Shown here piece by piece: positions 24,777 through 33,691 of a stretch of DNA of 64,000 nucleotides (the first letter of the stretch is position 1; each line of letters starts with the position of its first letter). The DNA is from Streptomyces xiamenensis (lineage in GTDB: Bacteria; Actinomycetota; Actinomycetes; Streptomycetales; Streptomycetaceae): positions 186,001-250,000 of the forward strand of contig NZ_CP009922.3 of the NCBI RefSeq assembly GCF_000993785.3, given 5' to 3'. Both the position numbers and the translations under genes were made by a program. Under the pieces are notes generated by a model. It had not been told where the DNA came from and made no database searches. It was given only the letters and a program-made list of their open reading frames with translations.

Positions 24777-25201
24777 GGCGCGCCGTCCTCACCGCCATGG
24801 TCCTGATCACCGCCGTAGGCGGAGGGATGTTGTGGTGGCAGATACGCCAGGACGGCCACCGTCGCGCCGCCGAGGAAGCCCGGGAAGTCGCTGAACGGCA
24901 CGACGCGCTCACCGCGCCGCGCAGCGTGGAGTACCGGATCACCGGCGACGCGACCACCGCTGACGTCACCTGGACCGACAGCGCCGGCCAGATCAGCCAG
25001 GCCGCCGGCCGCACCGTCCCGATGATCGGCACCTCCGCCATCACCACCACCGCGGGCATCGGCGACCAGCTGTACGTCTCGGCCCAGAACCAGGGCCACG
25101 GCACCATCACGTGCACCATCGCCGTGGACGGCACCGTCGTCACCACGACCACCAGCAGCGGGGCCTACGCCATCGTCACCTGTCAGGGCACCGCGCCCTG
25201 A
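24773..25201 (+). CDS. MmpS-like membrane-anchored protein
   Basis: The 142-aa protein has a basic start (MRRAV) and one N-terminal membrane helix (LTAMVLITAVGGGMLWWQI). A charged linker helix (RRAAEEAREVAERHDAL) leads to an extracytoplasmic beta-rich domain (~50-142). The block VEYRITGDATTADVTWTDSAGQISQ matches the MmpS C-terminal domain of mycobacteria and other actinobacteria, and two Cys (TITCTI, IVTCQG) may form a disulfide. Mycobacterial MmpS proteins assist MmpL lipid/siderophore exporters, but no MmpL gene is in the window. It is coupled to the upstream 50-aa gene and followed by a hairpin terminator. Confidence 0.75.
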   Translation: MRRAVLTAMVLITAVGGGMLWWQIRQDGHRRAAEEAREVAERHDALTAPRSVEYRITGDATTADVTWTDSAGQISQAAGRTVPMIGTSAITTTAGIGDQLYVSAQNQGHGTITCTIAVDGTVVTTTTSSGAYAIVTCQGTAP

Positions 25202-25209
25202 CCCGAGGC

Positions 25210-25232
25210 CGGCCCCGACCCCACCGGGGCCG
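25210..25232 (+). terminator. Hairpin terminator after the MmpS-like gene
   Basis: An 8-bp stem (CGGCCCCG / CGGGGCCG) with a 7-base loop lies 9 bases past the stop codon. Confidence 0.65.
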
Positions 25233-25324
25233 CCCAGGGCCGCAGCCTGATCCCCATCCCCGCCCACTGCCTCCCGGCCGCCGGGTCCAACCTACCCAAA
25301 TGTGATGGAGCAAGGGGGGGTTGG

Positions 25325-26280
25325 CTAAGCCTGCCGGAGCAGACGGACTGCCGCTTCGGCGCTGGCCAAGGAGACGGTGACACCGGAGCCTCCGTGGCCG
25401 TAGCAGTGAACACAGACGAGACCATCGGGGAGGTCCTGCCGCTCGACCCGGACGTGGGAGCGATAGGGGCGAAGACCCACCCGCTCCTCAATGACTCGGG
25501 CATCGCCGAGGGCAGGGTGGATCTCAGCGCAGCGGTCGATGTTGCGCTTGGTGATTGCCGGGTCGGGTGTCAGTGACCACTGGTTCTCGTAGGCGGTGCC
25601 GCCGAGGATGACCGTGCCTTCGTCGGACTGCGGGAAAATGTACAACGCCTCCTCCCCTCCACCGGTCGCTTCGACGAACCAGCTGTCGATCCCTGGATTC
25701 TCCACGACCACCAGATGTCCCTGGACCGGGCGCACGTCGGAATCGGGAACGAGATCGCGCGCCCCCAGGCCGCTCGTGTTGACGACGGCGTCCGTTTCCG
25801 ATGCGGACAGCTCAGGCAGCCGGCGAACGGTCCGCTGCTCGATCACGACGTCGTGGGCCGCGAGCCGCTCGCGCAGGTAGCGGAGATAGCGGGGCATGTT
25901 CAGGAGCGGGAGCGTGGAGCGCATCCCCCAGCTGAACCCCGCGGGCACCTCGTCGCCGGAAGCATGCCGAACGGGGGCGATGGAGTGCCACCAAGGTCGT
26001 TGAGGCACCCCGCCACGGCCGGCTTTGAGGCCGGAGACCATGTGAACTCCGCTGCGTTCCTGGGACGCCAGCGAGGACAGGATGTGGAACGTTCGCCCGC
26101 CCACCCGTTGATGAGTTCCCTGGGCTCGGCCTTGTAGGGCTCCCACAGAGCGCCGGCAACCGCTGATACCCCCCGGATGCTCGGTTCGCCCGACCATACC
26201 CGGACCTCAGCAACCGCTTCGGCGAGCAGTACTGCGACGGACAGGCCCATGACCCCGCTGCCGATCACCACAACACGCAT
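25325..26280 (-). pseudogene. FAD-dependent D-amino-acid oxidase, frameshifted
   Basis: Reading leftward from 26280, the first frame begins MRVVVIGSGVMGLSVAVLLAE, the FAD-binding GxGxxG of D-amino-acid oxidases. It continues with SAVAGALWEPYKAEPRELINGWAG and then loses similarity. The remaining two thirds are in another frame: RTFHILSSLASQERSGVHMVSGL, DAVVNTSGLGARDLVPD, PVQGHLVVVENPG, and the C-terminal GLRPYRSHVRVERQ and HCYGHGGSGVTVSLASAEAAV, all DAO signatures. One single-base indel near 26095-26110 would restore a ~318-aa enzyme. It is either a recent pseudogene or a sequencing error. The enzyme would deaminate D-amino acids with H2O2 formation. Confidence 0.85.
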
Positions 26281-26487
26281 GTCCGCACGCTATCGGCACC
26301 GCGGTGTCTCGCGACTCGACGGTGCGGGGCGCGAATGTCGGCGAACCCTGCGGCGACAATCAGGATCCGTTGCGTGAACAGCCCGCCCCGGCGCTGGCCG
26401 CACTTGGGGTACGAGGACCTGGTCGTCGCCCCACACGCGTATTCGCAGCCAGCAGTGGGCCGCCGCGCGGACTGTCTGCCGTTCCGC

Positions 26488-26667
26488 TCATTGCGCGTCG
26501 CCGCCGCATCCCCGGGGACAAGCGGACGCTCGCGCGCCCCGGCCGCAGGTGCCGCATTCGGGGCAGATCACGTGCGGGGAGTCCTCCGACCAGCAGGGGG
26601 GCGCCAGCACCGCGCCGCCGAGCCGATCGTCGAGTTCCTCCTCCGCGCCGAGGGTGAGGCAGGGCAT
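26488..26667 (-). CDS. Doubtful 59-aa Cys-rich ORF
   Basis: A minus-strand frame with strongly G/C-biased third positions begins MPCLTLGAEEELDDRLGG and has eight Cys in all, including ICPECGTCGRG and ACPRGCGG near the end. The CPxCxxC spacing looks like a zinc or iron-sulfur knuckle. No ribosome-binding site precedes the ATG, and a strong terminator lies 5 bases upstream of it, so expression would need its own leaderless promoter. The family was not recognised. Confidence 0.25.
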   Translation of the reverse strand: MPCLTLGAEEELDDRLGGAVLAPPCWSEDSPHVICPECGTCGRGARASACPRGCGGDAQ

Positions 26668-26672
26668 CAGCC

Positions 26673-26712
26673 GGGTCCGGCCCGCCGCGGAGCACCGCGG
26701 CGGGCCGGACCC
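26673..26712 (-). terminator. Very strong terminator of the five-gene 4-hydroxybenzoate operon
   Basis: A perfect 18-bp stem (arms 26673-26690 and 26695-26712) with a 4-base AGCA loop lies about 100 bases past the stop of the SnoaL-like gene on the minus strand. Confidence 0.85.
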
Positions 26713-26809
26713 GTCACCTCGGGCGGCGCGGCGGGACGTGTGGCAACCGCGGCCCGACCCTTCTCGGCAGCTACCGGCGCATCGGCGAAGGCCTGTACGC
26801 CGGGTCTGG

Positions 26810-27184
26810 TCAGCCCGGCGTACGGGTGTACCGGTTGCGCAGGTTCGTGATCAACCCATCGGTGTCGACGGTCGCGTGCTCGACCCCGGCTGCGGTCATC
26901 AGGCTGCCGTCGGCCCGGCGCGCCGCGACGACCCAGTGCGACTCGATCGTGCCGTCCTCGAGGATCGTGGTTGTCCAGTAGTGCTTGCTCTCGGCCACCG
27001 CCGCCACGAACACCCGGTAGAACTCCATGATGGCGGGCATGCCGGTCACCGGCTCGTCGCGCAGCGTCACGGTGGCGTCGGGCGCGAAGATCGTGGGGAG
27101 CTCCGCCAGCGCCGAGGGGTCCCGCACGGCGCGGTCGGCGAGCTCCATGTAGCGGTCGAGTGCTGTGTGCGTCGTCTGGCCCAT
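26810..27184 (-). CDS. SnoaL/NTF2-fold protein, putative epoxide hydrolase/cyclase
   Basis: The 124-aa protein begins [56 protein letters not shown], the typical SnoaL/limonene-epoxide-hydrolase-like helix-strand pattern. It has [27 protein letters not shown] in the second half. The fold hosts polyketide cyclases, ketosteroid isomerases and, paired with Lsd18/MonCI epoxidases, the epoxide-opening cyclases Lsd19/MonB. Its start overlaps the stop of the FAD epoxidase gene by one base (TGATG). A concerted epoxidation-cyclisation role is therefore the best guess, although sequence alone does not prove it. Confidence 0.75.
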
Positions 27185-28617
27185 CACGTCGTCTCCATCA
27201 TCGTGTACTCCTGCCGGATCCGCTCCTCCGGCACACCATTGACCCGCGCCGCGCGAAGCACCAAATCCGGTGCCATCAGCGACGCCGGATGGGCGGTCAT
27301 GAACCCCACCGCCCGCAGGGCCGTGCCGACCTGCTCGTCCCGGCCCGCTGCCTCCCGTACCTGTCGCAGGGCCCACGCCTGCCGCCGCCCCTGATCGGTG
27401 GCCGGTGGCGTTGCCAGGCCCAGCCGGATGGCGTCGCCGGCCGTGGACGTCTGCCACGCGGCTTCGACGACGACCTTTTCCAGCTCGAGGAAGTGCCGGG
27501 CCGGGGCGTCCAGGTCGGGGCCAGAGCGCAGGAACTCCGACAGGCAGGAGGCGTGGAGCGCGGCCGAGGACATACCTTGCCCGTACAGGGGGTTGAACGA
27601 GGCGACGGCGTCGCCGAGGACCGCCAGGCGGGCGGGGAAGCGGTCGAGCGCCTCGAAGTGGCGCCACCTGCTGTCGGGGTGGCGGTACGGGACAACCTCG
27701 CCGACGATTTCGCCCTTGACGGCTTCCTGGAAGATCGGTGGCAGCTCACGGCACCGGGCGACGAACTCGTCGGCCGTGCGGCCCTCGGCGCCGTTGCCGA
27801 AGTGGGCGAGCATCACCACCCACTGTTGGTTCTCGATCGGGTTGACCGCCGCTCCGGCGATGTCCTTCGGGAAATGCGGGCTGTAGCGGGAGATGCCGCT
27901 GAGGGGGCCGTCCCAGTCGGCCGAGCGCGTGAAACGGGCAGACAAGTAGCGGATGTCGGTCTGGAGCCGTTGCGTCTCCGGTCGGGGCCAGCCGCCCTGC
28001 TCCAGCCAGTCACTCAGCCTGCTGCCGCGGCCGGAGGCGTCGACGACGAAGTCGGCTGGGGCGACGACGTGGTCGCCGCCAACCGCGTAGCGCACCGACT
28101 CGACGGCGCCGCGCGCGTACCGCAGCCCAATGACGCGTCCACTCACCAGCTCGACGTTGGGCAGTGCGAGCGCGCGCCGACGGATCAGCGTCTCCAGGAA
28201 GGGGCGACTGCTCCCCAGGAACCGCGCGTTGGGCGTGGCGATCTGCTCGATGTCGTCGAGGTAGGTGGCGGTGCGCTCCGGACCGCACGACACAGCACCC
28301 CCGGCGAGGGCCTCTGCCACGACACCGGGGAAGAAGCGTTCGAGCTGCGCGCGTCCGCCGGGCAGCAGGAGGTGCACCTGGGAGCCCTGCGGGACGCCGG
28401 GACGAGCCGCGCCGCTGAGCGCGGCTTCCGGCAGGTCGGGCTCGATGATCACGACACGGTTGGCGTGGTCCGCGAGTACGCGGGCCGCGACCAGGCCGGC
28501 GACGCCGCCGCCGAGCACGCAGGCGGTGCCGAGACGAACCTCGATGCGGACCGGCGGGACGGTGGTGGTGAGCCGCTCGAAGACCGCGGCGGGAGAGTTC
28601 GGCATGGGATCCCTCAT
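27184..28617 (-). CDS. FAD-dependent monooxygenase, Lsd18/MonCI-like epoxidase family
   Basis: The 477-aa flavoprotein has the N-terminal [16 protein letters not shown] dinucleotide fold, then [25 protein letters not shown], the DG-like block [17 protein letters not shown], and the second FAD motif [26 protein letters not shown]. These blocks match the polyether/terpene epoxidase branch (Lsd18, MonCI) rather than aromatic hydroxylases: the sequence around GVPQ and the [10 protein letters not shown] motif are nearly the same. The likely substrate is a prenyl double bond, given the UbiA gene in the same operon. The ATG at 28615-28617 overlaps the upstream stop (ATGA) and was chosen over a later ATG for that reason. 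Confidence 0.87.
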
Positions 28618-29225
28618 GCGTCGTGGACGGCGTCTCGATCGAGGAGACACGGCAGGAAAGCCTCCCGCACGAGGCCGACGGGCATGGTTCCACGACACAG
28701 CAGCGCGGTGACGGTCAGCACGGGAGCGTCGGCGTCGCAGGGCGGTCGCACGGCGGGGTCGAGGCGGGTCGGTTCGGACGTGACCATCACGCGCCGCACT
28801 CCACCGCCCGCGGCCAGCACCGGCCCCAGCGGTGCGTTGGTGGTGCTGAGCACGGCGTGTTCCTCGGGGCTTATGCGCTCGAGCGCCACGACGGCGCCCG
28901 CGGTGACGACCTTTTCGGTCCCGGCGCGCAGGTAAACGGTGCGGAACTGCACACGGGCACCCGTCGAGAGCCGCATCAGTTCGGCCACCCGCTCCGGCGG
29001 TAAGAAGGGGGCTCGCTCCGCCTGCGCCGAACCCCCGCCGAATGTCCGCTCAGCCGGCGGGACGAGTAATTGGCCATCCGCGCGGTGGCGGATCTCCGCG
29101 GTGACCGGAGCACCGCACCACTCCTCCAGCACCTCGGTGGCCAAACTCGCCGGCTCCCGCAAGAGCGCCACGAACTGGGCCAGGCTGCGCGACTCCGTGC
29201 GCACGGACCAGGGGCCTGCATACAT
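28614..29225 (-). CDS. UbiC-like protein, putative chorismate lyase
   Basis: The 203-aa protein starts at ATG with GGAGGAGA upstream. Similarity is weak but patterned: LLREPASLATEVLEEWCGAPVTAEI, then VQFRTVYLRAGTEKVVTAGAVVALERI. The region around NAPLGPVLAAGGGVRRV resembles the PLG-x-x-L block of chorismate pyruvate-lyases and related UTRA-fold proteins. A chorismate lyase would give 4-hydroxybenzoate, the aromatic substrate expected by the UbiA and CoA-ligase-like genes in the same operon. The assignment rests partly on context; it could be another UTRA-fold protein. Confidence 0.6.
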   Translation of the reverse strand: MYAGPWSVRTESRSLAQFVALLREPASLATEVLEEWCGAPVTAEIRHRADGQLLVPPAERTFGGGSAQAERAPFLPPERVAELMRLSTGARVQFRTVYLRAGTEKVVTAGAVVALERISPEEHAVLSTTNAPLGPVLAAGGGVRRVMVTSEPTRLDPAVRPPCDADAPVLTVTALLCRGTMPVGLVREAFLPCLLDRDAVHDA

Positions 29226-29269
29226 GTATCTCCTCCGCCGTCGCTCCGGTGCGACCGCGTGGCCGCGCC

Positions 29270-30211
29270 TCAAAAGACTCTCCCCGCAACGATGGCGACG
29301 AGCACGAGCCACCCGAAGAAACGGTTTGCCATGAACTTTTCCCGGCAGTCGGCAGGGCTGTCGATGTCCACCGTCACCACCTGCCAGAGCAGGTGTGCCA
29401 CGCCCGGCAGAAACAGCGCGTAGAACGTCCAGTGCAGATCGGCGACGGCTCCGGCAGCCACGATCCCGACCACGGTCGCCCCGTAAAACCCGGCGACCCA
29501 GGGCCGGGTCGCCCTGCCGAGGCGCAGCGCGAGGGACTTCACCCCCACCTGCACGTCGTCCGCCTTGTCCTGGTGGGCGTAGATCGTGTCGTACCCCAGC
29601 GTCCAGAAGACACCGGCGACGAAGAGCAGGAGCGCGGGAGTCTCGATCCTCCCGGCCACCGCGAGCCAACCCGCGAGGATGTAGCAGCCGAAGACCATCC
29701 CCAGCCAGGCCTGCGGCCAGTAGGTGATCCGCTTCATGAACGGGTACGCGACCACGAGCGGATAGGAGGCGGCCACGAACACCGCCGCCGGAACGCTGGC
29801 CGCAGCCAGCACGAGCAGCCCCGCCACCGCCTGCACCACGGCGAAGACAAGCGCTCCCGTGACCGTGACCGTACCGGCCACGAGCGGCCTCCCGACGGTA
29901 CGTGCCACCCGGGCGTCGAACTTGCGGTCGGCAAGGTCGTTGACGACGCAGCCGAAGCCGCGCACCAGCACCCCACCGACCGTGAACAGCAGCACCTGGC
30001 GCCAGTCGGGCAGCCCCGCCGAGGCGAGCGCGATCCCCCACAGGCCGGGGAGGAGGTACAGCCAACTGCCTATGGGCGCGTGCATACGCGCCAGTTGTAG
30101 ATAGGGGAGGACGGCCTTCGGCGCACTCGGCACGACCGACGCCGCGATGCTCGGCACGACGAACCGATATCGCGTGCTCTGCTGCGAGGGTTGAGCGGAA
30201 ATATCGATCAC
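29270..30211 (-). CDS. UbiA-family 4-hydroxybenzoate prenyltransferase
   Basis: The 313-aa integral membrane protein has about eight to nine helices. The first diphosphate-Mg motif is CVVNDLADRKFDARVARTVGRPL and the second is YDTIYAHQDKADDVQVGVKSLALRLG, both hallmarks of UbiA 4-hydroxybenzoate polyprenyltransferases. LARMHAPIGSWLYLLPGLWGIALA is the usual N-terminal helix. It transfers a polyprenyl group to the meta position of 4-hydroxybenzoate or a derivative in the membrane. A housekeeping ubiquinone role is unlikely, because Streptomyces makes menaquinone, so a specialised meroterpenoid is inferred. A GTG start was used. No prenyl-diphosphate synthase lies nearby. Confidence 0.92.
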   Translation of the reverse strand: MIDISAQPSQQSTRYRFVVPSIAASVVPSAPKAVLPYLQLARMHAPIGSWLYLLPGLWGIALASAGLPDWRQVLLFTVGGVLVRGFGCVVNDLADRKFDARVARTVGRPLVAGTVTVTGALVFAVVQAVAGLLVLAAASVPAAVFVAASYPLVVAYPFMKRITYWPQAWLGMVFGCYILAGWLAVAGRIETPALLLFVAGVFWTLGYDTIYAHQDKADDVQVGVKSLALRLGRATRPWVAGFYGATVVGIVAAGAVADLHWTFYALFLPGVAHLLWQVVTVDIDSPADCREKFMANRFFGWLVLVAIVAGRVF

Positions 30212-30435
30212 CTGACCGGGCGAGGGTTATTGTTGTGACTCTTGCAGAAAGCCCACCTCGGCTAACACGGTTTCCCCGTGATCTCGGACACGTTTGTTCG
30301 CGCCGCGCCGATCTCGTCCCGTTATCCTCAATTTGTCGGCTGTGGTGTCTTCCTGATGGGCCATCGATTCGTTGGCGGCGCAGTAAGCCGTTGCGTCAAC
30401 GCCGCCTTGTCCTAACGGTGTTTGCCGAACCGTGT

Positions 30436-31980
30436 TCACGTTCGAGGCGCATTCGACGCCGGATAGTGACGATGGGGCTGGATGAACTCGTCGCCCTGTG
30501 CGCGGAGTACCCTGCGCAGCAATTTGCCGTTGCCGTTGCGGGGCAGTGTGTCCAGCCATACGACGTCCTGCGGAACCTTGTACCAGGACAGGGTGGATCG
30601 GGCGAGCTCGACCAATTCGGCGGCGAGCGCGTCGTCACCCCGCACCGGCCCTTCGTCGGACGAGCCGGGTGCCGCGGCGGCGACGACGTAGGCGCGCAGG
30701 CTCGTGTCCCCGGCCGGGCGCCACACGGAGCTGACCGCCGCCTCCAGCACGCGCGGGTGGCTCTCCAGCAGGCGTTCGACCTCGCTCGGCACCAGGTTCT
30801 GTCCGCCGATCACCTCGATGTCGTCGAGCCGGCCATGCGCGTGCACAACACCGTTCTCGTCGATGGAGGCGAGGTCGCCGGTCGGCCACCACACGTCGGT
30901 CAGGATGTCGGGTCCGAGGCTGCCGTGGGCGACGCCGCGGGTGGCGATGGGGACGCGGATGTGCAGCTCGCCCATGCTGCCCGTGGGCAGCTCGTGTCCG
31001 TCGGCGTCGACGACACGCACCGGCCTGCCGGGCAGGGGCGGACCGACCGCCGACGGCACGTCGTAGACCGCGGGCGGGCCGACTGCGACGGCACCGGCTT
31101 CCGTCGTTCCGTAGGTGTTGAGCAGCCGGGGGCCCATGATCGGGACCAGCTGCTCGCGCAGTCGCGCGGTGAACACTTCCCCGGCGCAGAAGGCCTGACG
31201 GACGTTACCCAGTACCTCGGCATGGCCGGGTTCGAGCAGCAGCCGCGCCAGGAAGCTCGGCTGCGCGAACAGGACGGTGACGTTGTGGCGCCGCATGAGC
31301 TCGACCGCGGCGGCCGGGGTCGCGCGGGGCCGCGACAGCACGGCCACCTGCCCGGTTTCGAGGGTGGTGAACACCGACGCGCTCAGCCCGCCCACGAAGT
31401 ACATGCGCGACACCGAGAGCCCGACGGTGTCGGGTCCGCTCACCAGGCCAGGCGCGCGTGGGGCGCCGAGGTCGCGGTGGCGGAAGAAGCACAACTTCGG
31501 CGCCCCGGTGGTGCCGGAGGTGAACACAGCCAGCGCGGCGGCGTTCCCGCCCGTGGCGAATGCCTCCTCCGGCTCTGCAGCCACGAGCGGAACGACCTCG
31601 GTGGTGGGAGCCGGCCCGCTGTCCCCGAGCCACCCGGCGGTCTCCGGGTCGACCACGACAAGCGCCGGTTCAGCCGTGACCACGTCGCGCGTCAGATCCA
31701 TCCGGCTCATCTGGACGTTCACCGGCACCGCGACGAGACCCGCCTGCCACGCGCCGAGCAGACACCAGACCATCTCCACACTGTCGGGCAAGGCGAGCAG
31801 CACCCGGTCACCGGTGCGTAGACCGTGCGACCGGTATCCGGCCGCCACCCTCGCCGCCCCGTCGAACACCTCCGCGAAGGTCCACGCCCGGCCGTCGGCA
31901 TGGAACGCGGTCCGTTCGCTCCACCCCTTCTCGCGCGCATGCTCCGCCCAACGGCGCGTCAAGTTCTCGGGTATGTCCAC
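30436..31980 (-). CDS. Benzoate/4-hydroxybenzoate-type adenylate-forming CoA ligase
   Basis: The 514-aa enzyme is read from GTG with AGGAG 5-6 bases upstream; an ATG six codons earlier has no such site. The adenylation motifs are LAVFTSGTTGAPK (P-loop), LLNTYGTTEAGAV, and WWPTGDLASIDENGVVHAHGRLDDIEVIGGQNLVP, and the catalytic Lys is in LPRNGNGKLLRR. Overall it resembles benzoate-CoA ligases, including SRMYFVGGLSASVF in the substrate region. It should activate 4-hydroxybenzoate or its prenylated form as acyl-AMP and CoA thioester. It is the first gene of the five-gene operon and may also load an acyl carrier. Confidence 0.88.
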   Translation of the reverse strand: MDIPENLTRRWAEHAREKGWSERTAFHADGRAWTFAEVFDGAARVAAGYRSHGLRTGDRVLLALPDSVEMVWCLLGAWQAGLVAVPVNVQMSRMDLTRDVVTAEPALVVVDPETAGWLGDSGPAPTTEVVPLVAAEPEEAFATGGNAAALAVFTSGTTGAPKLCFFRHRDLGAPRAPGLVSGPDTVGLSVSRMYFVGGLSASVFTTLETGQVAVLSRPRATPAAAVELMRRHNVTVLFAQPSFLARLLLEPGHAEVLGNVRQAFCAGEVFTARLREQLVPIMGPRLLNTYGTTEAGAVAVGPPAVYDVPSAVGPPLPGRPVRVVDADGHELPTGSMGELHIRVPIATRGVAHGSLGPDILTDVWWPTGDLASIDENGVVHAHGRLDDIEVIGGQNLVPSEVERLLESHPRVLEAAVSSVWRPAGDTSLRAYVVAAAAPGSSDEGPVRGDDALAAELVELARSTLSWYKVPQDVVWLDTLPRNGNGKLLRRVLRAQGDEFIQPHRHYPASNAPRT

Positions 31981-32158
31981 CCGATGCTCCTGTCTCATCC
32001 GGGCAACGTTGCGCCATTATGCTGGCGCGAACGGGCAGATCTCCAGAGTCTCAGGGGTTCGGGCGGCGTCGGACCGTTTCCGCTGGTCTTGGACGGTGTC
32101 GCGGAGCCCGATGACGGTCATAGTGACAGTGCCCTGCCCGCTCAAGCTCGGCACCGGG

Positions 32159-33229
32159 TCAACTTCCCCACAGCCCCGCCGGTCGGGCCCAGGGGCGTTG
32201 CAAGATCGTGAAGGTCTGGTTCGCGGCCGTCATGTGTGATGGGGCGTCACAAGCATCCTGGGCCTGATGTGCCGTGGCGGCCAGGAAGGCGTGTGCGAGC
32301 ATGGCGAGTGTGACGTGCCGGTACCAGCCCACGTAGCAGCGGACTTCGTACTGATCCAGGCCGCACTCGTTCTTCTGAGGGACCTCGCCCTGGTAGTCGA
32401 ACTCGGCGGCAGCCGGCAGTCGCACCGTTGCCCAGTGATAGACGCGAGGTCCCTTGGCGCCCTGGCCGCAGGAGATCTTCTCCCACGCCTTGTCCGGGGC
32501 CTGTGCGAACAGGGCCTCGATGCGGGGGCAGCCCACCGTGAACTGCGACTTGGGCACGGCCAGCACGTATCCGACGCCGGACTGCTCCAGCAGCCGGCGG
32601 AAGCGGCTCTCCTGTCCGTAGGCGGCATCCGCAGTGACCCAGCGGATGGGCAGTGGCGAGGCGAGGGCCCGCAGCACCATGCGTCTGGCCAGTTCGCCCT
32701 TGGTGGCGAACTCCCGATCGTCGGGGACTTTCGCGGTCCGGCAGCGTTCGCGGTCTCCGGTCCAGGACTTGGGCAGATACAGCTCGCGGTCGACCAGGGC
32801 CCGCCACCTGGGCGTGGCGTAGGCGGCGAAGACTCCTATCTGGCAGTTCTCCGTACGGCCGGCGGTGCCCGAGTACTGCCGCTGTACCCCGGCGGAGGCT
32901 GTGCCCTTCTTGATGAACCCGGTGTCGTCGATGATGAGGACCCCGCTGTCTTCGCCGAGCTTGTCGGCGACGTATTCCTGCAGGTCATCGCGGATATCGT
33001 CGGACTCCCACTTCGCGCCGGCGAGCAGGTGCTGCAGGCCGTCGGGAGTGGAGTGGCCCGCCTGCTCGGCCAGCTGCCAGCTGTTCTTCCGGCTCACCGG
33101 GGCGAGCAGCCCGCGTACGTAGTCACGCATGCGGCGGCGAAGCTCCACACGGCCGAACCGATGTCCGATGGCCACGAAGAGGTCGTTCAGTTCAAGATCC
33201 CATTGCTTGACAGCACTCTCAGTGATCAC
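32159..33229 (-). pseudogene. IS701-family transposase, 3'-truncated
   Basis: The protein begins ITESAVKQWDLELNDLFVAIGHRFGR and LRRRMRDYVRGLLAPVSRKNSWQLAE, the IS701 N-terminus. The catalytic residues are visible: VLIIDDTGFIKKGTASAGVQRQYSG (Asp), IRWVTADAAYGQ (Asp), and QYEVRCYVGWYRHVTLAMLAHAFLA (Glu). The family's C-terminal ~60 residues (an Arg-rich tail after the Glu helix) are replaced by unrelated sequence, so the gene is cut at its 3' end. The GTG at 33227-33229 was taken as start. Inverted repeats were not found. Confidence 0.8.
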
Positions 33230-33358
33230 GTAGCGAAGAATCTCCCCCGCGCTGCCACCGACTACGACGTTGCCACACGATCGAGGGGCGGCCTCCGTGA
33301 GACCGCCCCCGACCATTCCAGACTCGCTACACTCCAGCCGCTCACCGAAACCCGCAGC

Positions 33359-33565
33359 TCAGACAGCGAAATCCTGCTGGAGTACTAGTTCGGATAAGAG
33401 CCTGCGTAGCAGCCCGGTGAAGTGGTCGTGATCGGCCTCGACGCCGAGGGCGCCATCGCAGCCGCCGCACATCGGGCCGAGCGCGTCGTCCAGCTGGCGC
33501 CGGACCGCCGCCACCCGCGACTTCGCCCCCGCGTACCGGGGCCAGGAGCCCGCGCCGACGTTCAC
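33359..33565 (-). pseudogene. Recombination endonuclease VII-like fragment
   Basis: A 68-aa frame contains MCGGCDGALGVEADHDHFTGLLRRLL, close to the DHDH-x-TG-x-xRGLLC core of endonuclease VII-type HNH nucleases. The preceding zinc Cys are kept, but the second Cys pair after RGLLC is replaced by SELVLQ. It is short and lacks flanking parts, so it is most likely a remnant carried with the adjacent transposase. Confidence 0.4.
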
Positions 33566-33691
33566 GGGGCACCGCTGTTATCTCCCCCCTCAGGTTCCAA
33601 CCCGCGGCCGTCCGCCAGAGCGGCTGCGGGCCGGAACACCGTGGCGTTGCTTCGTCAGCGGGGCGCCGCGGGGCCGGGCTCGGTTCCGGGC

